DNA of 48,998 bases from positions 1 to 48,998 of the forward strand of contig JALONO010000013.1 in assembly GCA_025454895.1 (NCBI GenBank), read 5' to 3'. Each line of letters begins with the position of its first letter. The first letter of the stretch is position 1. The notes beneath the pieces are model-generated. The model was not told the origin of the DNA, searched no databases, and was given only the letters and a program-made list of their open reading frames with translations. Position numbers and translations under genes: made by a program. This document shows, one piece after another, positions 25,801-32,929 of this stretch. Source of the DNA: Bernardetiaceae bacterium (GTDB lineage Bacteria > Bacteroidota > Bacteroidia > Cytophagales > Thermoflexibacteraceae).

Positions 25801-25857
25801 CCCCCGCGCCCTCAAACGAAAACGAGGGGCCAGCGGCCCGGGCATGGGCCGGGAAGG

Positions 25858-26595
25858 TTAATCGAAAAACTTGCGTTTGAACTCGTACTTGCGGCCCAGG
25901 TAGGCGGCCCGTACCAGTTCGTTCTCGACCAGGATTTCGGGCTTGTCCGACACCAGGATTTTGCCCTGGGTGAGGATGTACGCCCGGTCGGTGATGGACA
26001 GGGTTTCGTCCACGTTGTGGTCGGTGATGAGGATACCGATGTTTTTTGACTTTAGTTTCCAGACGATGTGCTGGATTTCTTCCACGGCCAGGGGGTCCAC
26101 GCCGGCAAAAGGCTCGTCGAGCAAAATGAACTTGGGCGATACGGACAAGGCCCGGGCGATTTCGGTGCGCCGCCGCTCGCCGCCCGACAGCACGCTACCC
26201 TGGCTCTTGCGCACGCGGGTGAGGCTAAATTCCTCGAGTAACACTTCCACCCGCTCTTTTTGCTCGGCCTTGCTCAGCGAGGTCATTTGCAGGGGGGCCA
26301 AAATGTTTTCTTCCACCGTGAGTTGCCTAAACACGGAGGCTTCTTGGGCCAGGTAGCCCACCCCGCGCCTGGCCCGGCGGTACATGGGCAGGGGGGTAAT
26401 GTCTTCTTGGTCGAGGTAAATTTGCCCGGCGTTGGGTTTGATCAAGCCCACGATCATGTAAAACGTGGTGGTTTTACCGGCCCCGTTTGGCCCCAGCAAG
26501 CCCACAATCTCGCCCTGGCTCACCTGCACCGACACGTCGTTGACCACGGTGCGGGCTTTGTACTTTTTAATCAAATTGTCGGCTTTGAGCAACAT
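25858..26595 (-). CDS. lptB: LPS export ABC transporter ATP-binding protein LptB
   Basis: LptB powers extraction of lipopolysaccharide from the inner membrane by LptFG. The 245-aa product has Walker A 'GPNGAGKTT' (35-43), the Q-loop region 'GVGYLAQEASVFRQLTVEEN', signature 'LSGGERRRTEIARAL', Walker B 'FILLDEPFAGVDP' and the H-loop 'LITDHN'. 'GYLAQEASVFRQLT' is characteristic of LptB rather than of amino-acid transporters. ATG 26595 gives the family N-terminus; the frame runs further upstream without a credible start. lptA, lptC, lptF and lptG are not adjacent. Confidence 0.94.
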   Translation of the reverse strand: MLLKADNLIKKYKARTVVNDVSVQVSQGEIVGLLGPNGAGKTTTFYMIVGLIKPNAGQIYLDQEDITPLPMYRRARRGVGYLAQEASVFRQLTVEENILAPLQMTSLSKAEQKERVEVLLEEFSLTRVRKSQGSVLSGGERRRTEIARALSVSPKFILLDEPFAGVDPLAVEEIQHIVWKLKSKNIGILITDHNVDETLSITDRAYILTQGKILVSDKPEILVENELVRAAYLGRKYEFKRKFFD

Positions 26596-26605
26596 GCGGG
26601 TTTTG

Positions 26606-26613
26606 CAAAGGTA
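26606..26613 (-). promoter_or_regulatory. -7 box (TACCTTTG) close to the lptB start
   Basis: This exact TAnnTTTG on the minus strand ends only 10 bp before the lptB ATG, so a transcript from it would have a very short leader. Confidence 0.45.
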
Positions 26614-26662
26614 GGTGGCGGCCCATTTTGCCGGGGCGGCTTTTAAACCCGGCCCGGCCGTG

Positions 26663-26670
26663 TAAATTTG
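26663..26670 (+). promoter_or_regulatory. -7 box (TAAATTTG) for the isochorismatase-like gene
   Basis: An exact TAnnTTTG lies 88 bp before the ATG in the gap divergent from lptB. The -33 region is weak. Confidence 0.4.
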
Positions 26671-26758
26671 CCAGGTGCAGGGGCACGTCCGGGCCACGAA
26701 ATTAGCCTGCCCGGCCCGCACCCCGGCTTTTGGCTAACATAATTTAACTACCCTGGCC

Positions 26759-27376
26759 ATGTTTTATCCTGATTTTTCGCCCCTAAGCACGGCCCTGTTG
26801 TTGGTGGACCTGCAAAACGATTTCTTCTTCAAAAAAGGGGCCTACCCCCGGGCGGGCCTGGCCGTGCCCGAAGGCCCCGAACTGCTGGACCGCCTGGCCC
26901 AGGTGGCGGCGGCCCTGCGCCGGGCGGGCGGGTGGGTGGTGAGCACCCACTTTACCCTGCTGCCCGGCCGCGACGGCGAGCCGCTCATCAGCCCCAGTTT
27001 GCGCCAGGCCCGCCCCTTTTTGGCCAAGGGCGACTTTGCCCCCGGCAGCTTTGGCCACCGCCTGGTGGAGGAATTGGCCCCCGCCGATTTCCAGATCGAC
27101 AAAATCGCCCCGTCGGCCTTTTATCAATCGTTTTTGGACCACGTGCTGCGGGCCAGCGGCATTAGCACCCTGGTCATCGGCGGCGTAGTTACCAACAGCG
27201 GGGTGGCCGCCACCCTGCGCGACGCCCAAAACTACGGCTACCAAACCGTGCTCCTCACCGACGGCTGCGCCGCCTTTAGCCCCGAGGCCCACCAGCACAT
27301 GGTGCAGGCCCTCCAGCACGTAACCCCCGCCCTCACCTGCGAGCAGGCCGTGGACGTGCTGGAAGGGTATAAATAA
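26759..27376 (+). CDS. Isochorismatase-family hydrolase lacking the nucleophilic cysteine
   Basis: The 205-aa product has the fold and two of three catalytic residues of the family: D17 in 'LLVDLQNDFF' and K115 in 'QIDKIAPSAF'. At the usual Cys position the sequence reads 'GGVVTNSGVAATLRDA', with G148 where amidase members have Cys. True isochorismatases (EntB, PhzD) also lack this Cys, so hydrolysis of a vinyl ether or another non-amidase reaction is more likely than nicotinamidase activity. No siderophore or menaquinone genes are adjacent, so the substrate is unknown. The gene lies between the two inverted giant-hairpin repeats. Confidence 0.85.
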   Translation: MFYPDFSPLSTALLLVDLQNDFFFKKGAYPRAGLAVPEGPELLDRLAQVAAALRRAGGWVVSTHFTLLPGRDGEPLISPSLRQARPFLAKGDFAPGSFGHRLVEELAPADFQIDKIAPSAFYQSFLDHVLRASGISTLVIGGVVTNSGVAATLRDAQNYGYQTVLLTDGCAAFSPEAHQHMVQALQHVTPALTCEQAVDVLEGYK

Positions 27377-27400
27377 CGTCTTTTTAGGGCGCGGCAACCC

Positions 27401-27583
27401 ATCGTTTCCATTGTTTACGGCGGTGCGCTGCCCTCCAGGGTATGCGTAAGCGTCCGTGCCTGGGCGGGGGGCCAACCCGGCCGGCGGGGCCAGGCCCGGC
27501 TGGCCCCCCGCCCAGGCACCGCTCCTCCCGTCGCGCCTTCCGGTCAGCGGCGCGGCCCGCCCCCGGTGCCCCGGCCAGGGCCG
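27401..27583 (-). repeat. Giant-hairpin repeat, copy 3 (right arm of inverted pair)
   Basis: This is the reverse complement of 25621-25800 with few differences. The stem is 27456-27477 with 27498-27519. One stem position differs from copy 2 on both sides so that pairing is kept (CCAGGG/CCCTGG in copy 2, CCTGGG/CCCAGG here). It starts 24 bp after the isochorismatase-like gene. Confidence 0.85.
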
Positions 27584-27706
27584 TTCCCTTCTATTTTTGA
27601 CGGCTTGGCGAAAACCATTTGTACCCAGCTTGGCACGGTTAAAAGCCCAAAACCACCTTGGCGGCTTTGTGTCTTGGCGAGAAACACTTTTGAACGGCCC
27701 GTGCCC
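27584..27706 (+). repeat. ~120-bp interspersed repeat, copy 1
   Basis: It begins CCCTTCTATTTTTG and continues through CTTGGCACGGTTAAAAGC, CCACCTTGGCG and GCGAGAAACACTTTTGAACGG. The same order of blocks is found at 27717-27804, 28739-28860 and 31119-31241, always on the plus strand. The first block contains a perfect TAnnTTTG box. Confidence 0.8.
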
Positions 27707-27716
27707 CGAACCCCCG

Positions 27717-27804
27717 AGAAGCTGGGCTTGGCGCGGTCAAAAGCCCCCAACCACCTTGGCGACTTTGCGTTTTTGCGAGAAACATTTTTGAACGGATCAG
27801 CCCC
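27717..27804 (+). repeat. ~120-bp interspersed repeat, copy 2 (5'-truncated)
   Basis: It lacks the first ~35 bp with the promoter-like box but keeps GGTCAAAAGCCC, CCACCTTGGCGACTTTGCG and GAACGGATCA. It is in direct tandem with copy 1. The following ~100 bp (27805-27903) have nothing that I recognise. Confidence 0.75.
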
Positions 27805-27903
27805 ACCCCCGGCGAAACAAACTTTCTTCCCGGCCGTTTCCTGGTTAACTTGCCAAGGCTTACCGCCAAAGTCAAACAGCGGCTGCAGGTTCCAGGTGCT
27901 ATA

Positions 27904-28021
27904 AATAATTGACAATTAAAATGTAAAAATCATTAAATCATTAAATCATTAAATCATTAAATCATTAAATCATTAAATCATTAAATCATTAAATCATTAA
28001 ATCATTAAATCATTAAATCAT
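27904..28021 (-). repeat. Octamer-array repeat family, copy f (longest array)
   Basis: Eleven perfect AAATCATT units (27927-28014) and a partial twelfth (to 28021) lie next to AAATAATTGACAATTA, the family tail in reverse complement. The whole copy is therefore on the minus strand. It runs directly into the coding sequence of the nagB-like gene. The array has stop codons in every frame. Confidence 0.9.
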
Positions 28022-28029
28022 GCCGGGCC

Positions 28030-28716
28030 GTGGCCGACCTGGTTGGCCAAACCGTGGCCACCAAGCCCGGTGCCATCATTTGCCTGCCCAGCGGCGACAC
28101 CCCCGTGGGCGTGTTCGCCTGCCTGGCGGCCGATGCCCAGGCCGGGCGGTTGGAACCCACCCAGGCTACTTGGGTGGGGCTGGACGAGTGGGCGGGCCTA
28201 GGCCCCACCGACGAAGGCTCGTGCCAGTTTGTGCTGCAACAGCACCTGTTTAGGCACTGGCCGCCCGTGGCCACCCGGTTTTTGAACGCCCAGGCCCCCG
28301 ACCTGGCGGTCGAGTGTGCCGCCATGAACCACTGGCTGGACCAGCGCGGCGGGCTAGACTTGATGCTGGTGGGCCTGGGGATGAACGGCCACATCGGCCT
28401 TAACGAGCCGGGCACGCCGTTTGGGGCAAGGGCCCACGTGAGCGAACTGCACCCCACCACCGTAACGGTGGGGCAGAAGTACTTTTCCCGGCCCACCGCC
28501 CTTACCCAGGGCGTTACGCTGGGCTTAGGCCATTTTGCCCAGGCCCGGTTGCCCATTTTAATGGCGGCGGGCCTGGGCAAGGCCCCGGTGGTGCAACAAG
28601 CCCTCCACGGCCCGGTAGGCGAGGCGTTACCGGCCAGCATTTTGCAAACTCTGCCCCACGCCCAGGTGATGTTGGACGTTCAAGCGGCTGATTATCTGAC
28701 AATTAAAAAAGATTAA
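28030..28716 (+). CDS. NagB/GalB-type glucosamine-6-phosphate isomerase-like protein, 5' end truncated
   Basis: The product is a sugar-phosphate isomerase or deaminase of the NagB family. Visible are the phosphate loop 'LPSGDTPVGVF', the 'LDEW' block (general base Asp) and 'LGMNGHIGLNEPG' with the catalytic His and Glu; the position of E. coli Asp141 is Asn. Homologues carry about a dozen more residues at the N-terminus. Here the frame upstream of 'RAVADLV' enters the octamer array and meets TAA at 28006-28008, with no ATG. GTG 28030 is the only ordinary start. It may be a functional shortened enzyme or a 5'-damaged gene. Confidence 0.7.
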   Translation: MADLVGQTVATKPGAIICLPSGDTPVGVFACLAADAQAGRLEPTQATWVGLDEWAGLGPTDEGSCQFVLQQHLFRHWPPVATRFLNAQAPDLAVECAAMNHWLDQRGGLDLMLVGLGMNGHIGLNEPGTPFGARAHVSELHPTTVTVGQKYFSRPTALTQGVTLGLGHFAQARLPILMAAGLGKAPVVQQALHGPVGEALPASILQTLPHAQVMLDVQAADYLTIKKD

Positions 28717-28738
28717 CCCACCGGGGCAGGCGGGGCTT

Positions 28739-28860
28739 GTCCCCTCTATTTTTGGCGGCTCGGAATAGGCCATTTGTGCCAAGCTGGGCACGGTTAAAGG
28801 CGCAAAACCACCTTGGCGACTTTGCGGCTTGGCGAGAAACACTTTTAAACGGATCACCCC
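28739..28860 (+). repeat. ~120-bp interspersed repeat, copy 3
   Basis: A full-length copy begins CCCTCTATTTTTG and ends AACGGATCACCCC. Its TCA (28854-28856) is, on the other strand, the TGA stop of the histidine-kinase gene, so the repeat overlaps the end of that gene. Confidence 0.8.
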
Positions 28861-31037
28861 ACCGGGGCGGGGGGGGCTTCCAACTCAGGTACGGGCAGCA
28901 GGGTAGTAATGCGCGTGCCCTGGCCCGGGGCCGTGCGGATGATCACCTGGCCGTTGAGCAGCCGGGCGCGATGTTGCAAATTACTGAGGCCGTTGCCCCG
29001 GCGGATTTTTTCCAGGTCGAAACCCTGGCCGTTGTCCTCGATGATCAACTGCAACTGCCCGGCACTGGCCGATAGCTCAATCATTAAATGCTTGGCCTGG
29101 CTGTATTTCTGCACGTTGTTGATCGCCTCTTGGGCAATGCGGTACACGGCCACCTCGGTCTCGGGGCTGAAACGGCGGCCGCCCAAGTCCCCAAAAAAAT
29201 CGACATCGATGCCGGTGCTGGTCTCGGTAGTGTGGGCCAAGTTTTCCAGGGCCTCGGCCAGGCCAAAGTCGCTGAGCACGCTGGGCATCAGGTTGCGCGA
29301 AATGCGGCGGATCTCCTGGTTGGCATCCTGGGCCAATTTTTCGGCCTGTTCAAAATCGGTTTGCAGTTGTTGGCCGGGCGCGTCGGTGTGGTTGGCCAGG
29401 TAGCGCAGCTTCATTTGCACCGCCGAGAGCATTTGGCCCACCCCGTCGTGGAGTTCGCGGGCCACCCGCTCGCGCTCTTCTTCTTGGCCTTTTACGATGG
29501 CTAGTGAGCGCACCCGCTCCTGCTCGCGCTCCTGCTCGCGCAGTTGCTCGGCCATGCGGCGTTCCTCGGTTACGTCGTCGGCGGTGGCCAGTACGCCCAT
29601 GAGCTGGCCGGTGCGGTCGCGCATGGGGGCCACTTTGAGGTCCAGCCAGTAGGTGCGCCCCTGGCTGTGGGCCTGGGCCGAGTATTGTAGCAGCCCAGCG
29701 TTAGCCTGGGTGATTTTGCGGGCCTGGGCCTCGAAATGGGTCAAAAACTCGCCGGAAAGGGGCAGGCCCTGCACTGGTTTGTCAATAAAATCGGAGATTT
29801 GGCCGCCCAAGGTTTCGGCAAAAATGCGGTTACAGCCGATCACGGTCAGGTTTTTATCCACAAAAAACATCCAGCCGGGAATATTGTCCGAAATGAGTTG
29901 GAGCGTGCGTTCCAGCTTGGAGGCTTCTTCTTCGGCACTGGCGTAAGGCGTTTTGTTGGTGCAAAACACCAGCACCTCCGGCGCGTGCCCCGTGGGCGCG
30001 GGCACCACCCGAAAGGTAACGTCCACTACCAGCGGTCGGTTATCGTGGTTGGTTTGCCGCAGCTCGCCTTGCCAGTAGCCAGTCTCCATCAGTTCGGCAA
30101 AAAAAGCCTCGAAGCTGGGGCTAGGGTGATACGTGCCGGGTAATAGCTGGTCCCAACGTTGGCCAAGGGCCTCTTCGGTGGAGCGGCCGTAAAGCTGCTC
30201 GGCCCCGTGGCTCCAAAAAATGACCTGGGCGGTAAGCGGATCCAGCACCACCATGGCCTCGGTGGCTTGGTGGACGAGGCTTTCCAGCCGTTTGATCTCC
30301 AACTGCTGGTCGGAGAGGGGGGCGGCGGGCGAGTCGACCTGGTGTACCGTGCCCACAAACCGCCGGGGCTGGGCGGCGGGCCGGGCGGCCAGCTCCAAGT
30401 ACCGCACTTGCTGGTTGGGCAGCACAATGCGGTAGTGCAGGTGCAGGGGGGTTTCCCGCTGGATCGCCACTTCAATCTGCGCCAGCACCCCCGGCCGGTC
30501 GTCGGGGTGGATGCTATCGAAAAACACCTTGGCGCTGGGGGTTTTGCTATTGGGCAAGATGCCAAAGATGCGGAAGGCCTCCTCGGTCCACTCGAAGCGG
30601 CCGGTGCCAAAGTCCAAGCTAATGGAACCGATTTTGGCCGCTGCCTGGGTTTCGCGCAGCACCCGCTCGCACTCGGCCAGGTTGTAAATGGCCCGCACCT
30701 TTTGGCTCACATCGGTGTAGTAGCCCAGCCAGTAGGTTTGGCCTTGCCAAGCGTGGTAAGCGGTTTTGAGCTTGCAATACACCAGGCGGCCTTGGCGGTT
30801 GGTAAAGGCCAGGTCGTAGGCGTTGGTGGTGCCCCGGATAAAGTTGAGCCTTTGCACGGCGGCGGGCTGGCCCACCAGTTCGTCGGGCGGGCAACCGACC
30901 AAGCGGGCAAACTCCGGGTTTACGTAGTGCCAAAAGGCCGGGGCCTGGGGGTCGGCCAGCACCAGGCCAATGGGCAACTGGTCTGCTTGGGGCAGGCCAA
31001 ATTGGGTGGCGGGGCTAACAAGGGCGTTTTCGGGCAT
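28854..31037 (-). CDS. Multi-PAS sensor histidine kinase (HisKA_3 type)
   Basis: This 727-aa protein has no membrane segments and is probably cytoplasmic. It carries about four PAS-like domains (roughly 10-115, 130-245, 260-385 and 390-505), a short coiled coil rich in 'REQEREQER', and a HisKA_3 dimerisation helix with phospho-His in 'RVARELHDGVGQ'. A HATPase domain follows, with the N box around 'EAINNVQKYS', 'IEDNGQGFD' and 'GNGLSNLQHRA'. Such NarX/LiaS-type kinases normally work with a LuxR-type response regulator; none is adjacent, so it is an orphan. ATG 31037 follows a promoter box; an upstream TTG is possible. The stop codon lies in a repeat. Confidence 0.9.
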   Translation of the reverse strand: MPENALVSPATQFGLPQADQLPIGLVLADPQAPAFWHYVNPEFARLVGCPPDELVGQPAAVQRLNFIRGTTNAYDLAFTNRQGRLVYCKLKTAYHAWQGQTYWLGYYTDVSQKVRAIYNLAECERVLRETQAAAKIGSISLDFGTGRFEWTEEAFRIFGILPNSKTPSAKVFFDSIHPDDRPGVLAQIEVAIQRETPLHLHYRIVLPNQQVRYLELAARPAAQPRRFVGTVHQVDSPAAPLSDQQLEIKRLESLVHQATEAMVVLDPLTAQVIFWSHGAEQLYGRSTEEALGQRWDQLLPGTYHPSPSFEAFFAELMETGYWQGELRQTNHDNRPLVVDVTFRVVPAPTGHAPEVLVFCTNKTPYASAEEEASKLERTLQLISDNIPGWMFFVDKNLTVIGCNRIFAETLGGQISDFIDKPVQGLPLSGEFLTHFEAQARKITQANAGLLQYSAQAHSQGRTYWLDLKVAPMRDRTGQLMGVLATADDVTEERRMAEQLREQEREQERVRSLAIVKGQEEERERVARELHDGVGQMLSAVQMKLRYLANHTDAPGQQLQTDFEQAEKLAQDANQEIRRISRNLMPSVLSDFGLAEALENLAHTTETSTGIDVDFFGDLGGRRFSPETEVAVYRIAQEAINNVQKYSQAKHLMIELSASAGQLQLIIEDNGQGFDLEKIRRGNGLSNLQHRARLLNGQVIIRTAPGQGTRITTLLPVPELEAPPAPVG

Positions 31038-31061
31038 GGCAGGGCCGGGCAATGGCTCGGC

Positions 31062-31069
31062 CAAAGGTA
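31062..31069 (-). promoter_or_regulatory. Promoter boxes for the histidine kinase gene
   Basis: TACCTTTG on the minus strand lies 24 bp before the kinase ATG. TTG (31090-31092) lies 20 bp further upstream, close to the Bacteroidota consensus. Confidence 0.6.
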
Positions 31070-31118
31070 CGCCGCCCGCTTGGGAAAGCCAACCCGGCCC
31101 GTGCGCTAGGGCAGGGGT

Positions 31119-31241
31119 GATCCCTTCTACTTTTAGCGGCTAGTAATAGGCCATTTTTAGCACGCTTGGCCCGGTCAAAAGCCCAAAACCAGCTTTGCGT
31201 CTTAGCGGCTTTGCGAGAAACATTTTTGAACGGATCAGCCC
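31119..31241 (+). repeat. ~120-bp interspersed repeat, copy 4
   Basis: The copy has the box as TACTTTTA and ends AACGGATCAGCCC, 6 bp before the stop codon of the minus-strand ABM gene. It shares all internal blocks with copies 1 and 3. Confidence 0.8.
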
Positions 31242-31246
31242 GCCCG

Positions 31247-31546
31247 CTAGGGCGTGGGCACCTGCTGGCCGCTAAAGGCCAGGGGCCGGTCGGCAAACAG
31301 CAGTTTGGTGGCCGCCCAGGTTTGTTGGAACAACGCACTTTGGCGGTATTTTTCCAACGCCTCGGGGCCGGTCCAGTGGCTGTGGGTGATAAAAACCGTG
31401 GGCTGGTCTAGGTCGCGGAGCAGTTCTAGGTGCTGGCAGCCCTCAAAGGCACGGATTTTGTCTTTGCTTGACCGGAAGATTTCCAAAAAAGCGGCCACGG
31501 CATCGGGCCGGAAGGTCATGCGAACTATCCTGACCAACATAAGCAT
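31247..31546 (-). CDS. Antibiotic-biosynthesis-monooxygenase (ABM) domain protein
   Basis: The 99-aa product is a single ferredoxin-like ABM domain: 'LVRIVRMTFRPDAVAAFLEIF', then 'FEGCQHLELLRD', 'FITHSHWTGPEALEKYRQSALF' and a C-terminal strand. Such small dimeric proteins include quinol monooxygenases (YgiN) and heme-degrading enzymes, but catalytic residues are poorly conserved and no substrate can be named. ATG 31540 is an alternative start two codons in. It is divergent from the lipoprotein at 31639. Confidence 0.82.
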   Translation of the reverse strand: MLMLVRIVRMTFRPDAVAAFLEIFRSSKDKIRAFEGCQHLELLRDLDQPTVFITHSHWTGPEALEKYRQSALFQQTWAATKLLFADRPLAFSGQQVPTP

Positions 31547-31638
31547 TTGGTTTTGAATACACTAAAACAGACGATCCCGTTTTTTGGGCAAACTTACTTG
31601 AATTAAAACGTTATTATCCTTTGGTAGCAAAAAGCAAC

Positions 31639-32349
31639 ATGAAACGTTTATTTACTTGGGCCGCCCTGCTTGGCCTGGCGGCGTTGGGGGCTTGTACCTC
31701 CAGCCAGATCGAGCCTTTGGAAGGGCTGGACTTTGGGCGCGACTATTTCCCGCTCGCGCGCGGCCGCTACGTGGCCTACAACGTGCGCGAAACCAGTTAC
31801 CAGTTGAACCGGCCCCCGCAAATTACCACCTACCAAGTAAAAGAAGTGCTGACCGAAACCTTTACCGGGGCCGCCGGGGAGCAACTGTGGCGGCTAGTGC
31901 GCTACCGCCGGGCCAACGGGCGGCAAAACTGGCAAGTGGTGGGCAACAGCGCCCTGCGCGCCGACGAGCGGTTCGGCATCCGGCTGGACGACAACCAGCC
32001 CTACGTGCGGCTCAACTTCCCGTTGCAGCGCGGCCAAACCTGGGACGGCAACCTGTTCAACAACCGGGGGCGCGAGCTGTACCAACTCACCGACCTGAAC
32101 CGCGCCTACCGTTTCGATGGCCGCAGTTATACCGAAACCGCCACCGTGCTGCAAAGCAACGACTCCAGCCTGGTGGACAAAGACAAACGGCTGGAAGTGT
32201 ACGCCCGCAACATTGGCCTCATTTACCGCCTGCAAGACCAAGTGGCCTACTGCCAAGACCGCACCCAAAACTGCTTTGGCCGGGCCGTGATCGAGAGCGG
32301 CACCGTGGTGGAGCAAAGCATCTACGAACACGGGGTGGAGCAGTTTTAA
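31639..32349 (+). CDS. Lipoprotein of unknown function, 236 aa
   Basis: It has a clear lipobox 'LAALGAC' (Cys at 19) after a basic start 'MKRLFTW'. The mature part is beta-rich, with 'DYFPLARGRYVAYNVRET' near its start and 'YARNIGLIYRLQDQ' near its end, an arrangement seen in Bacteroidota lipoproteins of unknown role. The ATG at 31639 begins the signal peptide; a promoter-like TATCCTTTG (31615-31623, one base longer than consensus) lies just upstream. Transcription ends at the strong hairpin beginning 25 bp after the stop. Confidence 0.75.
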   Translation: MKRLFTWAALLGLAALGACTSSQIEPLEGLDFGRDYFPLARGRYVAYNVRETSYQLNRPPQITTYQVKEVLTETFTGAAGEQLWRLVRYRRANGRQNWQVVGNSALRADERFGIRLDDNQPYVRLNFPLQRGQTWDGNLFNNRGRELYQLTDLNRAYRFDGRSYTETATVLQSNDSSLVDKDKRLEVYARNIGLIYRLQDQVAYCQDRTQNCFGRAVIESGTVVEQSIYEHGVEQF

Positions 32350-32373
32350 GTTCTCATTTTTGTTTACAACCCA

Positions 32374-32411
32374 AAACGCCCGCTTGGCAACATGGTGCCA
32401 AGCGGGCGTTT
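32374..32411. terminator. Bidirectional terminator, 16-bp perfect stem
   Basis: The stem 32374-32389 pairs perfectly with 32396-32411 around a 6-nt loop, with A/T at the outer ends. It lies between the lipoprotein (plus) and the small-gene cluster (minus), serving both. Confidence 0.88.
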
Positions 32412-32430
32412 GCAACTAAGGGTTGAACGC

Positions 32431-32832
32431 TTACTTGTAACTCCTGGAGACAAGTAAGAACTCGGGAGCAGATGGATACCCAAGAACCTTATCCAGGAAA
32501 GCGATGAGCCGAGTTTTTTCATCGCCCTGTCCCCTCACTGGATTATACATTACTTTTATTTCGCTCGAATACTTTAAAATACGTCCATTTCTGCTCAAGT
32601 AATCGATGTATCCGCTAATAAAAGTAGTGGGATATTGATCATCCTTGATTATTTGTTGCAATAAGCCAGCCACCGAAGAGCTTAACAAGCGAGCACTCAA
32701 TCCCTGGGCGGCCAAGCGGCGGTCCATGTCTTCATAGAAACCTTCGGGGCTGCTAATGTAGGTTTCCTCGCCCTGGATTTTATTGATGGTCTTTTCGTAG
32801 ATGGACGCTAACTTTTGTTTGATCGAAAACAT
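32431..32832 (-). CDS. Small protein of unknown function, cluster gene 6 (133 aa)
   Basis: This is the last gene of a six-gene minus-strand cluster. It begins with a basic amphipathic segment (MFSIKQKLASIYEKTINK) and has no signal peptide or membrane segment. The middle segment 'FISGYIDYLSRNGRILKYS' resembles in pattern the '(V)RYLVDNRML' segment of the neighbours at 33557 and 34092, but similarity is weak. The C-terminus is a predicted helix with 'LIAFLDKVLGY'. I do not recognise a family. It sits 20 bp from the shared terminator. Confidence 0.7.
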   Translation of the reverse strand: MFSIKQKLASIYEKTINKIQGEETYISSPEGFYEDMDRRLAAQGLSARLLSSSVAGLLQQIIKDDQYPTTFISGYIDYLSRNGRILKYSSEIKVMYNPVRGQGDEKTRLIAFLDKVLGYPSAPEFLLVSRSYK

Positions 32833-32929
32833 GAGATGATGGATTGAATGGTTTAATATTAGATATGAATTTACTTTTTAGGCCACACAGAATGGGGCCT
32901 ACTATGGCCAGGGAGCAGCCACTAGCCCC

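Noticed and set aside
24754-25845. 363-codon frame overlapping the crotonase gene in another minus-strand frame
   Set aside because: It is Pro/Arg/Gly-rich without any motif and spans a giant-hairpin repeat. The crotonase frame carries all catalytic residues.
27927-28021. Phase-variable coding repeat translating into the NagB-like protein
   Set aside because: The octamer contains TAA, which occurs in every frame within 24 bp, so translation cannot pass through the array whatever the copy number.
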